Part shown: positions 1-5,173 of the stretch, one piece after another
Position numbering within the stretch: the stretch's first letter is position 1
Layout: each line of letters opens with the position of its first letter
Assembly (NCBI GenBank): GCA_009773075.1
Contig: WOUX01000118.1
Span: forward strand, 1-5,404
Source of the DNA: a bacterium
Lineage (GTDB): Bacteria > Desulfobacterota > UBA8473
Direction of reading: 5' to 3'
Length of the DNA stretch: 5,404 bases
The notes under the pieces: generated by a model
The model's input: the letters and a program-made list of their open reading frames with translations, nothing else
Told to the model about the DNA's origin: nothing
The model's database searches: none
Translations under genes and position numbers: made by a program

Positions 1-159
1 AAGATAAGGATACATGGCAACCAACACAGGATATTTTATGTTGTGTTGAAGGGGAATGAAATGGTCCTTTTGCATGCCTACTTGAAGAAGACTCAAAAAG
101 CCCCGATTAAAGAGATAGAAGTTGCAAAACAGAGGATGAAAACCGTTACAGGAGGTTAA
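1..159 (+). CDS. Gp49/HigB-family toxin, C-terminal fragment (5' end outside window)
   Basis: The open frame enters from the left edge and ends at TAA 157-159, giving 52 residues. The visible part contains HRIFYVVLKGNEMVLLHAYLKK followed by TQKAPIKEIEVAKQR in the same frame. This matches the C-terminal half of the phage-derived Gp49/HigB toxins of the RelE superfamily: two beta strands, a hydrophobic strand, then the family signature K-K-T-Q-K-x-P and a final helix starting E-I-E-x-A. Such toxins are generally ribosome-dependent mRNA interferases. The same signature recurs in the complete toxin at 949-1299, so the two are homologues. The gene lies 6 bp upstream of an XRE antitoxin, in the toxin-first order typical of higBA-type pairs. 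Family assignment is firm; the target and activity of this copy are inferred. Confidence 0.85.
   Translation, partial: KIRIHGNQHRIFYVVLKGNEMVLLHAYLKKTQKAPIKEIEVAKQRMKTVTGG
151..155 (+). promoter_or_regulatory. Ribosome binding site of the XRE antitoxin gene
   Basis: GGAGG lies in the last codons of the upstream toxin gene, 10 nt before the ATG at 166. The antitoxin is therefore translated from the toxin mRNA, as expected for a coupled toxin-antitoxin operon. Confidence 0.75.
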
Positions 160-165
160 CAAATA

Positions 166-447
166 ATGAAATCTGATCTTGACAGGCATATAGAAAAGCA
201 TATCAAAGATAAGGAATTCAAAGTCTACTTTGACAAGGCAGATGCCAAGAGGAGGATAGCGCAGGAAATAGTTACGTTAAGGAGCGCGAAACACCTTACC
301 CAAACTCAGTTGGCGGAAGAAGTCGGCACAAGGCAGCAGGTCATTTCGAGACTTGAAAACCCTGCTGACACGCGTATGCCGTCATTTGAATTTCTTGACA
401 GAATAGCTAAGGCCTTTAATAAGAGGCTTGTTGTTTCGCTGGAATAA
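166..447 (+). CDS. XRE-family HTH antitoxin (HigA-like) of the left toxin-antitoxin pair
   Basis: This 93-residue protein should neutralise the toxin encoded just upstream and repress the shared promoter. Residues 1-28 form a charged helical segment (HIEKHIKDKEFKVYF) of the kind that wraps the toxin. Residues about 30-88 are a Cro/C1-type helix-turn-helix domain. The recognition unit LTQTQLAEEVGTRQQVISRLE (residues 44-64, given here with its key residues L-T-Q, Q-L-A, V-I-S-R-L-E) is almost canonical. The protein ends with the short strand KRLVVSLE that is usual in these antitoxins. The ATG at 166 is chosen because of the GGAGG at 151-155 and the short gap to the toxin stop. HTH and toxin-first order make an antitoxin call very likely; the HigA name is by resemblance only. 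Confidence 0.9.
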   Translation: MKSDLDRHIEKHIKDKEFKVYFDKADAKRRIAQEIVTLRSAKHLTQTQLAEEVGTRQQVISRLENPADTRMPSFEFLDRIAKAFNKRLVVSLE

Positions 448-451
448 ACCC

Positions 452-471
452 AAACCCTTCGGGCTTCTTTT
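452..471 (+). terminator. Weak candidate intrinsic terminator after the left toxin-antitoxin pair
   Basis: AAACCC-TTC-GGGCTT forms a short stem (3 GC pairs, one mismatch, two AU pairs) with a UUC loop, followed by CTTTT. It sits 5 bp after the antitoxin stop, the right place for a terminator, but the stem is too short for more than a tentative call. Confidence 0.3.
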
Positions 472-475
472 CCGC

Positions 476-546
476 CTTAACGATAACAGAATGCTTGATG
501 TTAACACCCAAAGGCTACACTTTTATAGACGTTAACCTGCTATAAT
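476..546 (+). promoter_or_regulatory. Candidate promoter with repeated GTTAAC boxes upstream of the UPF0175 gene
   Basis: A perfect -10 hexamer TATAAT lies at 541-546, 31 bp before the ATG at 578. No good -35 box is visible at 16-18 bp spacing. The palindrome GTTAAC occurs at 500-505 and again at 531-536, 31 bp apart, with a related CTTAACG at 476-482. The second GTTAAC ends 4 bp before the -10, where a bound regulator would block RNA polymerase. The -10 is seen directly; the operator role is inferred. Confidence 0.4.
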
Positions 547-577
547 TTGTTTAAATCAACTGAAAGGGGGTTAGAAT

Positions 578-790
578 ATGACAACAACCAAAACTGAACG
601 AATAGAGATAGACCTTCCTGAAGATATAATATTTGCGATGAGGGGATTAGAGAAACCAGAGGAGGTTAAAAAGAAGCTAAAAATAGCACTGGCTATCCTA
701 TTATTTCAGGAAAAGTCTATATCACTTGGAAAGGCAACAGAGCTTTCAGAATTAAGCAGGGTTCGGTTTATGGAGGTTTTAAAGGAATAA
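578..790 (+). CDS. UPF0175 family protein (antitoxin-like), short C-terminus
   Basis: This 70-residue protein matches the UPF0175 family: an N-terminal strand (RIEIDLPEDI, residues 8-17), a helix with KPEEVKKKLKIALAILLFQE, then the family core ISLGKATELSELSRVRFMEVLKE (residues 48-70; key residues I-S-x-G-K-A, E-L-S, S-R-x-x-F). UPF0175 proteins are small and often sit beside PIN-like (DUF3368) genes as presumed antitoxins with a minimal HTH-like fold. A GGGGG run at 566-570 gives a good ribosome binding site 7 nt before ATG 578. Family members usually extend past the 'F-x-x-x-L-x-E' helix with an acidic tail; here a TAA at 788-790 ends the protein, and the same frame continues with DFEKDQQVMTSYRK. 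That suggests a small deletion or nonsense change. No PIN partner follows in the window. Confidence 0.75.
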   Translation: MTTTKTERIEIDLPEDIIFAMRGLEKPEEVKKKLKIALAILLFQEKSISLGKATELSELSRVRFMEVLKE

Positions 791-948
791 GATTTTGAAA
801 AAGATCAACAAGTTATGACCAGTTACCGTAAAGCAGTTGAAAATGAAAGCGTATGCAGATATACATAGACTATTGAAGTATTAAAATGATACCAGCACGA
901 GCAAATAAGTGGATTGATGTTTATCAGTTGTAAAAGATGAGACAATAA
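791..948 (+). other. Decayed non-coding stretch with possible UPF0175 tail remnant
   Basis: This stretch separates the UPF0175 stop from the next toxin gene. In the UPF0175 frame, 791-865 reads DFEKDQQVMTSYRKAVENES and a few more residues before TAG at 866-868; the acidic start resembles the tail expected of the family. Two other tiny ORFs (843-884, 13 residues; 886-933, 15 residues) show no recognisable family. The last bases contain a weak GATGAG (936-941) that may serve as ribosome binding site for the gene at 949. I see no RNA gene or mobile-element end here. Confidence 0.4.
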
Positions 949-1299
949 ATGGATTTCACTTATGATTTTGCAGAAATCAATGGCAAAGTTCCGATGATAG
1001 AATTCTTGGAGGGTCTATCCCTTAAGGAACGTGCTAAAATATTTGCGTATATTGACAAATTAGTTGAACTGAAGAATAACGGGATACAGCCAAAGGAGAA
1101 TTTATCCAAACATCTTGGAGGTGGTATCTTTGAACTTAGGGTAAGCTTTGAGAATAGAATTTCTAGAAGCCTTTACTTTTATGAGTCAAAACGGCAGATT
1201 ATTTTTACGCACGGTTTTGTAAAAAAGGAACAAAAAACGCCAAAGTCTGAGATTGAAAGGGCAAGATCAATCCGCAAAGCATGGAGAGGCAAAAAATGA
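949..1299 (+). CDS. Gp49/HigB-family toxin of the second toxin-antitoxin pair (complete)
   Basis: This 116-residue protein is a full-length member of the phage-derived Gp49-like (HigB/RelE superfamily) toxins, presumed to cut mRNA on the ribosome. Domain order fits the family: a first strand, a two-helix hairpin (VPMIEFLEGLSLKERAKIF, residues 14-32), LSKHLGGGIFELRVSF (residues 52-67) with the conserved 'K-x-L-x-x-G-x-x-E-L-R' core, the strand SRSLYFYE, a strand IIFTHGFVKK and the signature KEQKTPKSEIERAR (residues 93-106). The closing helix is basic (RKAWRGKK). The same C-terminal signature is present in the truncated toxin at 1-159. The start is weakly supported: only GATGAG precedes it, though ATG 949 gives the normal family length. 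Its stop overlaps the start of the next gene (ATGA at 1296-1299), so the two are translationally coupled. Base composition is more AT-rich than hdrA by eye. Confidence 0.9.
   Translation: MDFTYDFAEINGKVPMIEFLEGLSLKERAKIFAYIDKLVELKNNGIQPKENLSKHLGGGIFELRVSFENRISRSLYFYESKRQIIFTHGFVKKEQKTPKSEIERARSIRKAWRGKK
1283..1289 (+). promoter_or_regulatory. Ribosome binding site deciding the start of the small antitoxin gene
   Basis: GGAGAGG lies inside the toxin gene, 6 nt before ATG 1296. It supports the ATG at 1296 (four-base ATGA overlap with the toxin stop) over the in-frame ATG at 1281, which would be upstream of this site and has no comparable one of its own. Confidence 0.65.
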
Positions 1300-1490
1300 A
1301 TACTGCAAAAAAGTACTTTGAAAAACAACTTTCTGTTCCTGAATTTAAACAGTCCTATCTGGAAGAGAAAGTAAAGTTGGATATTGAATATCAATTAGAA
1401 GAATTGAAGAAAGATATTCAGTCCTGTAAACCTAGTGAAGAAATCATTAAAAAAATTGATCGTATTGAGAAGTATGTTTTGTCCGTCTGA
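1296..1490 (+). CDS. Small HTH-less antitoxin candidate paired with the Gp49 toxin
   Basis: This 64-residue, highly charged protein is almost all predicted helix. Residues 3-24 (key residues K-K-Y-F-E-K-Q-L, P-E-F-K, Y-L-E-E) resemble the N-terminal toxin-binding segment of the XRE antitoxin at 166-447: both read about E-K-x-hydrophobic-x-x-x-E-F-K. That antitoxin continues into a helix-turn-helix domain; this one instead continues as a second helix (EYQLEELKKDIQ, residues 31-42) and a third (SEEIIKKIDRIEKY, residues 47-60) with no HTH. An in-frame ATG at 1281 would add five residues, but GGAGAGG at 1283-1289 and the ATGA overlap favour 1296. Position directly after a toxin gene argues for an antitoxin. 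It may work without binding DNA, or rely on another regulator. I know of no experimentally studied member. Confidence 0.7.
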   Translation: MNTAKKYFEKQLSVPEFKQSYLEEKVKLDIEYQLEELKKDIQSCKPSEEIIKKIDRIEKYVLSV

Positions 1491-1632
1491 AACTGTGTAA
1501 GGGCATAATATAACCCTAGCCCAGACCTGGCCTGTAGGCTTAGTAAAATCACTGAAGCAGGTGGCACTAGGGCAGGCCCAAATGTCGGGTCAGCCCCCAA
1601 ATCCTATGACCCCAAATCCGAGGAGCGATTAG
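1491..1632 (+). other. GC-richer leader region of hdrA with hairpins and short repeats
   Basis: This 142-bp gap carries several structures. CCCTAG 1514-1519 and ACCTG 1525-1529 pair with CAGGT 1558-1562 and CTAGGG 1567-1572, giving an imperfect long stem-loop. GGGTCA 1587-1592 pairs with TGACCC 1607-1612 (14-nt loop) shortly before the hdrA ribosome binding site. CCCAAAT occurs at 1577, 1596 and 1611, the last two inside a perfect 10-bp direct repeat CCCCAAATCC (1595-1604 and 1610-1619). A weak promoter candidate is TTGTCC 1479-1484 with CATAAT 1504-1509 (19-bp spacer). Neither hairpin is followed by a T-run, so a terminator is unlikely; a regulatory leader RNA is possible but unproven. Confidence 0.45.
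1620..1625 (+). promoter_or_regulatory. Ribosome binding site of hdrA
   Basis: GAGGAG sits 7 nt before ATG 1633. By contrast the in-frame ATG at 2260, after the internal TGA, has only a weak GGGG upstream, supporting one long protein started at 1633. Confidence 0.75.
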
Positions 1633-4050
1633 ATGTCTGAAATTTCAAGTGCAAATGGTGAATTGAGGATCGGTGTTTACGTCTGCCACTGTGGATTAAA
1701 CATTGCAGGCACCATTGACTGTGAGGCAGTTGCCCGCTTTGCAGAGGGCTTGGCGGATGTGGTAATATCCAGAGATAACCAGTATCTCTGTTCAGAACCA
1801 GGTCAGCAGTTGATTCAGGATGATATCCGAGAGCATCATCTAAACAGGGTAGTAGTGGCATCCTGTTCCCCCAGACTACATGAGCCTACCTTTCGGAGGG
1901 TCTGTTCAGAATCGGGGTTAAACCCCTATCTGATGGAAATGGCCAATCTCAGAGAACAGTGCAGCTGGGTGCATACCAACCAGCCCAGGGAGGCCACGGA
2001 AAAGGCCAAGGACCTTGTAAAAATGGCGGTTTCCAGGGCCCGTAAACTCCAACCTCAAGAGGAGCTGAAGGTTCCGATCATTAAATCCACGCTGGTTATA
2101 GGAGGCGGAGTAGCCGGTATCCAGGCGGCTTTGGACCTGGCAGACAGCGGTTATCAGGTATATCTGGTGGAGAAGAAACCCAGCGTAGGGGGAATCATGG
2201 CACAACTGGATAAAACATTCCCTACTATGGACTGCTCCATCTGAATTCTGGGGCCTAAGATGATGGATGTCGGTCGACATCCCAGGATTAAGATGCTTAC
2301 CCTCAGTGAAGTAAAATCCATTAGCGGTTACGTAGGAAATTTTAACGTAAAAGTAGTTAAAAAGGCCCGACTGGTGGATGAAAAGGAATGCACGGCATGC
2401 GGTGATTGCACCAGAGAGTGCCCGGTTGTTAAGCCTGATGAATTTGATATGGGGCTTAGTTCCCGGAAAGCCATATACCTGCCTTTCCCACAGGCAGTTC
2501 CTTCTGCCTATGTTATCAACCGGGAAGAGTGTCTGGGAAGTAATCCTATTATCTGCGGAAAGTGCATAAAGCTCTGCAAAAAGGGCTGTATTGATTTCGA
2601 CATGAAGGACGAAGAGATCGAATTCAAGGTAGGCACAATTGTCGTTGCTACAGGGGTGGATGTATACGATCCTTCTGAGATGGATGAATATGGATATACA
2701 CGTTATGAAAACGTTATTACCAGTATGGAATTTGAAAGGCTCATCAATGCCGGAGGACCTACGAAGGGGGATATCATCCGACTAACCGACCGTAAGGTAC
2801 CTCAATCGATTGCCTTTATCCAATGCGTTGGCTCCCGCTCTGTTGATAAAGGCGGAACCTACTGCAGCAATATCTGCTGCATGAACACCGTTAAAGATAC
2901 CCTGATGCTCAAGGAGCACTACCCTGAAATGGACGTAAAGGTGTTTTATGTTGATATAAGGGCATTCGGTAAAGGTTTTGAAGACCTTTTCAAGAGGAGT
3001 AAAGGGGAAGGAGTCCGCTATATTCGAGGGCTTCCCGGGCAGATAAAGGAAGACCCACACACCAGAAACCTTGTCCTGTCAGTGGAGAATACTGCCACTA
3101 ATAAGCTTCTGGAACATGAGGTTGAGATGGTGGTGCTGTCTTTGGGGGTAAAGCCCTGTGAGGATATTAAAGAGACCCAGGAGATGTTAGCCCTGCAGAG
3201 GACCTCGGATGGATTTTATCTGGAGGCACATCCCAAACTCCAGCCGGTTGATTCTGCTACAAAGGGAATATTCTTTGCCGGATGTACCGAAAGCCCTAAA
3301 GACATTAAGGATTCAGTAACTCAGGCTTCGGCCTCGGCTGCCCGGGCAATGCGACTGATGAATAGCGGAGAAATAACCGTAGAAGCGATAACCGCTGAGG
3401 TAATTAAAGACAAATGTGAATTTTGTGGAATATGTGTCAGGGTATGTCCTTACAATGCCATTACAATGGATAAGGACAATAAGATCCCGGCTCAGGTCAC
3501 TCAGGCTGCCTGCTCAGGATGCGGCACCTGTGCCGCAGAGTGCCCAACCAATGCTATCTCCATGAGACACTTCACTGACAGCCAGATAGAAGGACAGATT
3601 GATTCTTTGCTGGAGGAGAAACCGGCAGAGAAGGTTCTGGTCTTTGCCTGTAATTGGTGTTCCTATGCAGGTGCAGACTTTGCCGGTGTCTCCCGTTTGC
3701 AGTATCCTTCCAATGCCCGTCTCATTCGTACTATGTGCAGCGGCAGAGTAGATAAGAAATTTATCTGGCGGGCCTTTGAAAAAGGTGCCCCGGTAGTTCT
3801 GGTCTCTGGCTGCCACTTTGGGGACTGTCACTATATCGATGCCAACCACTGGACCAAGAAAAGGGTAGATAAGGTCTGGAAAAAGATGAAGAAATTAGGC
3901 ATCCGTCCGGAACGACTGCAACTGGAATGGATAAGCGCAGCGGAGGGTATCCGTTTTTCTAATGTCATGAAAAGAATGGAAGAATTACGGGCTGATGTTA
4001 CCCCTGAGGAGATAGAAGATACAAGGAAGATACTTCAAGAGTCTAATTAG
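1633..4050 (+). CDS. hdrA: HdrA-MvhD fusion, selenocysteine-containing heterodisulfide reductase subunit A (TGA 2242-2244 read as Sec)
   Basis: HdrA is the FAD/iron-sulfur, electron-bifurcating subunit of soluble heterodisulfide-reductase-type complexes. Read through the single in-frame TGA, the protein is 805 residues with Sec at 204; the halves before and after the TGA share one frame and give one continuous HdrA. Order: N-terminal HdrA domain with VCHCG (17-21), IAGTID and CSPRLHEPTFR (78-88); FAD-binding VIGGGVAGIQAA (155-166) and VGGIMAQLDKTFPTMDCSI-U (185-204) then ILGPKM; cluster Cys 253/256/259/263; a second Cys set 300/308/311/315/319; CVGSR (398) and YCSNICC (410-416); FAD-closing FFAGCTESPKDI (547-558); two ferredoxin motifs (595/598/601/605 and 627/630/633/637); C-terminal MvhD domain with Cys 673/676, 702, 727 and 732. 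The family normally has Cys at the Sec site (CSIC-ILxPKM); Sec-HdrA is known in some methanogens. The HdrA-type N-terminus argues against QmoB. MvhD usually takes electrons from hydrogenase or formate dehydrogenase; neither these nor hdrBC are adjacent. The stop overlaps msrBA by 4 bp. Confidence 0.93.
2242..2286 (+). promoter_or_regulatory. Selenocysteine UGA codon and candidate bacterial SECIS hairpin
   Basis: TGA 2242-2244 is followed within the coding region by a perfect 7-bp stem GGATGTC (2265-2271) / GACATCC (2276-2282) closed by the tetraloop GGTC (2272-2275). The alternative outer stem CTGGG (2248-2252) / CCCAG (2281-2285) can stack below a 5-bp inner stem. The loop begins 27 nt after the TGA, within the roughly 16-37 nt spacing accepted for bacterial SECIS elements. 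The same GGUC loop occurs in the E. coli fdhF SECIS, which SelB binds. Pairing and loop are seen; SelB binding is inferred. Confidence 0.75.
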
Positions 4051-4991
4051 AACTTCTTTTTATACACATGACAGTATGGTTGCTGTTTTTTCTTGTCGTA
4101 GTAGTCTTGATGGTAATCTTCCGCCTTCCAAAAGGTACCGGAGGGAAGTACTTTTGTTACGACTTTATACCCTTTAGTTTTGAGTATATTTATTAACTTA
4201 TGAACAATCTTTTTCTCATCATCATTTTTATAAAAAATGGCGGATAGATACTGTTCCCCAATATCCGGCCCCTGACCATCAACCTGTGTTGGATCATGAA
4301 TCTCAAAGAAAAATTTAGCAAGCTCCTCATAATTCACTTTGGTCGGGTCATATGTTACTTCAACAACCTCTAAGTGACCTGTGTTTCCAGAACTCACATC
4401 TTGATAGGATGGATTTTCCAAAGCACCTCCCATATAACCTGAGACTGCAGAAATGACACCATCCTTATGCTCAAATAAATACTCTACCCCCCAAAAACAT
4501 CCTCCTGTAAAGTACGCTTTTGCAGCTTTTGCAATGTGAGGGTTTTGTTTCGCCGGCACGAATGTCATCGAGATCGAATTAACACAATGTCTAACATTCT
4601 TCTTTGTGAATCCTTCTCCTTCAAAAACATGGCCCAAATGTGCACCACAATTCGCACACAGTATCTCCGTTCTTTTTCCATCAACATCCTTTTGTCTTTT
4701 AATGGCTCCTTTGATTTCATCGTCAAAGCTTGGCCATCCACAAGACGATGAAAACTTATCGTCTGAACGATAAAGCAGTGCATTGCATCTTTTACAATGA
4801 TAGGAGCCCTTTTCAGAAAATATGTTATATTTGCCACTGAATGGTGCCTCTGTACCTTTATGAATGATTACTCTTTCTTCTTCTGGTGAGAGTTTATTGT
4901 AGGACTTCTCAGCCATAGTCGGTTCCTCCGAGTATGAGATTAAGTTAAGCATTAATACTATTGAGAACGCTATTATTATATACTTTCGCAT
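4047..4991 (-). CDS. msrAB: Exported MsrB-MsrA fusion, bifunctional peptide methionine sulfoxide reductase
   Basis: This 314-residue enzyme reduces both methionine sulfoxide epimers in damaged proteins: the MsrB part acts on R, the MsrA part on S. Residues 1-20 (MRKYIIIAFSIVLMLNLISY) are a basic start plus hydrophobic core, a Sec-type signal peptide with no clear lipobox. MsrB spans about 32-148: zinc Cys pairs CKRC (66, 69) and CANC (112, 115), CGWPSF with probable resolving Cys84, and RHCVNS with catalytic Cys136. MsrA spans about 157-314: GGCFWG with catalytic Cys165, GYMGG, YEELAKFFFEIHDPTQ, GQGPDIGEQYLS, and PYCHVY with Cys307 as likely recycling Cys. All key residues are intact. ATG 4991 has AAGGAG 5 nt upstream. 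A second in-frame ATG (Met26, 4914-4916) has GGAGG 8 nt upstream and would yield a form without the signal. The gene converges on hdrA. Function is very secure; dual location is inference. Confidence 0.96.
   Translation of the reverse strand: MRKYIIIAFSIVLMLNLISYSEEPTMAEKSYNKLSPEEERVIIHKGTEAPFSGKYNIFSEKGSYHCKRCNALLYRSDDKFSSSCGWPSFDDEIKGAIKRQKDVDGKRTEILCANCGAHLGHVFEGEGFTKKNVRHCVNSISMTFVPAKQNPHIAKAAKAYFTGGCFWGVEYLFEHKDGVISAVSGYMGGALENPSYQDVSSGNTGHLEVVEVTYDPTKVNYEELAKFFFEIHDPTQVDGQGPDIGEQYLSAIFYKNDDEKKIVHKLINILKTKGYKVVTKVLPSGTFWKAEDYHQDYYDKKKQQPYCHVYKKKF
4925..4929 (-). promoter_or_regulatory. Internal ribosome binding site before Met26 of the MsrB-MsrA gene
   Basis: On the minus strand GGAGG (4929 to 4925) lies 8 nt before an in-frame ATG at 4916-4914, just after the signal peptide codons. 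It is as good a site as that of the first start and could direct synthesis of a cytoplasmic enzyme starting MAEKSYNKLS. The same bases encode Ser-Glu-Glu, so chance is possible. Confidence 0.45.
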
Positions 4992-4996
4992 GAATT

Positions 4997-5002
4997 CTCC
5001 TT
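4997..5002 (-). promoter_or_regulatory. Ribosome binding site of the full-length MsrB-MsrA gene
   Basis: On the minus strand AAGGAG (5002 to 4997) lies 5 nt before ATG 4991, supporting the start that includes the signal peptide. Confidence 0.75.
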
Positions 5003-5173
5003 TTCAAACACATAACGAGTCTGCAGAAAAAGCCCTTTGGCAGGTAATTAGTTTTCCGATCAGCCTAGGGTCTTTCATGCCGTTAAGGTAACCGCCCTTC
5101 TTTAGCAATAGCCTAAATCTTAAGGAGAAGCTAAATCTTTACTTAACTCTTTTTGCCTAAAGGTATGTCCTTG
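5003..5173. other. Intergenic region between the msrBA start and the right-end toxin
   Basis: It must hold the msrBA promoter on the minus strand, but I see no convincing -35/-10 pair. A direct repeat CTAAATCTT occurs at 5113-5121 and 5131-5139, and GCCTAAA at 5111-5117 and 5155-5161. TTTAG 5101-5105 can pair with CTAAA 5113-5117, but no T-run follows on either strand, so a terminator is not supported. No gene is apparent. Confidence 0.4.

Noticed and set aside
843..933. Two tiny ORFs (843-884 and 886-933) between the UPF0175 and toxin genes
   Set aside because: Only 13 and 15 codons long, with no ribosome binding site of quality and no family resemblance.
1179..1600. Minus-strand ORFs 1179-1394 and 1418-1600
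   Set aside because: They overlap the toxin-antitoxin pair or the GC-rich leader and show no recognisable domain; 1179-1394 is the low-complexity antisense of AT-rich genes.
1918..2280. Minus-strand ORFs inside hdrA (also 1604-1861, 2782-3060, 3514-3849)
   Set aside because: They lie opposite a strongly conserved coding frame, show no family motif and have no ribosome binding site; they are shadows.
2260..4050. A separate gene starting at ATG 2260 after the TGA
   Set aside because: It is in the same frame as 1633-2241, has only a weak GGGG upstream, and would begin in the middle of the conserved HdrA FAD/cluster motif. A single Sec-containing protein explains it better.
1633..4050. hdrA as a nonsense-mutated pseudogene
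   Set aside because: There is only one interruption in 805 codons, it is TGA exactly at a conserved Cys, a SECIS-like hairpin follows, and all other cofactor motifs are intact. It cannot be excluded without selABC data.
1633..4050. QmoB instead of HdrA
   Set aside because: QmoB also carries an MvhD-like tail, but this N-terminus (V-C-H-C-G, I-A-G, C-S-P-R-L-H-E-P-T-F) is typical HdrA and no qmoA, qmoC or apr genes are adjacent.
4536..4837. ORFs overlapping msrBA in other frames (4536-4751 plus strand, 4565-4837 minus strand)
   Set aside because: msrBA is intact with all catalytic residues; these have composition-driven, motif-free translations.
5003..5100. A promoter for msrBA
   Set aside because: It should be here on the minus strand, but no -10/-35 pair with acceptable spacing could be found by eye.
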